Assembly (NCBI GenBank): GCA_013042895.1
Contig: JABDPD010000313.1
Coordinates: 1-6,976, forward strand
Source of the DNA: Boseongicola sp.
GTDB taxonomy: Bacteria > Pseudomonadota > Alphaproteobacteria > Rhodobacterales > Rhodobacteraceae
Length of the DNA stretch: 6,976 bases
Direction of reading: 5' to 3'
The notes under the pieces are model-generated. The model searched no databases, was not told the DNA's origin, and saw nothing but the letters and a program-made list of their open reading frames with translations. Of the stretch, positions 6,555 through 6,976 are shown piece by piece. Positions within the stretch are counted from its first letter, which is position 1, and each line of letters begins with the position of its first letter. The position numbers and the translations under genes are program-made.

Positions 6555-6976
6555 ATGGCTGATCGATTACCTCCACTGACCGCTTTGCGCGCATTTGACG
6601 CCGCTGCCCGACATATGTCGTTTTCAAAGGCTGCCGATGAACTTAACGTAACGCCTGCCGCTCTTTCGTTTCAGATCAAATCGCTTGAGGATCATCTTGG
6701 CGCACCAGTGTTTCGCCGATTGAACAGAGCAATCGAGCTCACGGAAGCGGGTCGTGTGCTAGCCCCCGGCGCGCGCGATGGGTTTGCGACTCTGACCGCA
6801 GCTTGGCGGGCGGTTCAGCGGCTAACCGACACCTCGACGATAACTGTAACCGCGGGGCCAGCCTTTACGGCGAAATGGTTGGCTCCGAGGATGTTTGAGT
6901 TTGCGCAAGCGCATCCAGAGATCGAACTCCGATTCACAGCAACTCTGCGGCTTTTGGACTTCGCTCGCGATGATGT
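6555..6976 (+). CDS. LysR-family transcriptional regulator, GcvA-like, 3'-truncated
   Basis: The first 140 residues of a DNA-binding regulator that continues past the right edge (the family is usually about 300 residues). The N-terminal winged helix-turn-helix is clear: LPPLTALRAFDAAARHMSF at residues 5-23, recognition-helix region VTPAALSFQIKSLEDHLG, then the wing VFRRLNRAIELTEAG. This wording is of the GcvA/AmpR-type subgroup. The effector domain begins around residue 93 (TITVTAGPAFTAKWLAPRM) and is cut. The ATG at 6555 gives the family-typical start a few residues before LPPL, but no Shine-Dalgarno is visible; an ATG directly followed by TGA sits at 6548-6553. Likely targets are the divergent small ORF and its own gene; control of phaAB or soeABC cannot be judged from sequence. 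The effector is unknown, and the GcvA resemblance does not imply glycine-cleavage control. Confidence 0.88.
   Translation, partial: MADRLPPLTALRAFDAAARHMSFSKAADELNVTPAALSFQIKSLEDHLGAPVFRRLNRAIELTEAGRVLAPGARDGFATLTAAWRAVQRLTDTSTITVTAGPAFTAKWLAPRMFEFAQAHPEIELRFTATLRLLDFARDD

Overview
The window looks like an alphaproteobacterial chromosome fragment, most likely from the marine Roseobacter group or another Rhodobacterales. GC content is moderate. A cytoplasmic sulfite dehydrogenase operon (soeABC type) lies beside polyhydroxybutyrate genes (phaA, phaB) and a GcvA-like LysR regulator whose N-terminal wording resembles Rhodobacterales homologues. The taxonomic call rests on recognising protein families, not on a search.

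Layout: (1) Positions 2-4133 hold a tightly coupled three-gene operon on the + strand: the molybdopterin catalytic subunit (5' end outside the window), a ferredoxin-like electron-transfer subunit with four [4Fe-4S] clusters, and a DmsC/NrfD-type membrane anchor. The junctions overlap as ATGA and TAATG. (2) Positions 4134-4264 are a regulatory gap with two inverted-repeat structures and a good Shine-Dalgarno. (3) Positions 4265-6258 hold phaA (acetyl-CoA acetyltransferase) and phaB (acetoacetyl-CoA reductase), separated by 92 bases that contain a strong hairpin, and followed by a clear intrinsic terminator. (4) On the - strand at 6335-6445 there is a 36-residue small ORF with its own Shine-Dalgarno, convergent with phaB. 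(5) A 109-base divergent intergenic region carries a perfect dyad, CTACAA-N7-TTGTAG. (6) A LysR-family gene starts at 6555 and runs off the right edge.

How the genes may work together: SoeABC oxidises sulfite on the cytoplasmic side and passes electrons to the membrane quinone pool. PhaA and PhaB condense acetyl-CoA and reduce the product to (R)-3-hydroxybutyryl-CoA, the monomer for PHB. Organosulfonate breakdown, for example taurine through sulfoacetaldehyde, yields both sulfite and acetyl units, so the adjacency could be meaningful. The structured gap between soeC and phaA suggests separate control, and the link is inference only.

No mobile element, CRISPR array, tRNA or rRNA was seen. I do not see a clearly new system. 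The least ordinary items are the small ORF with its divergent dyad and the quasi-palindrome in the phaA leader.
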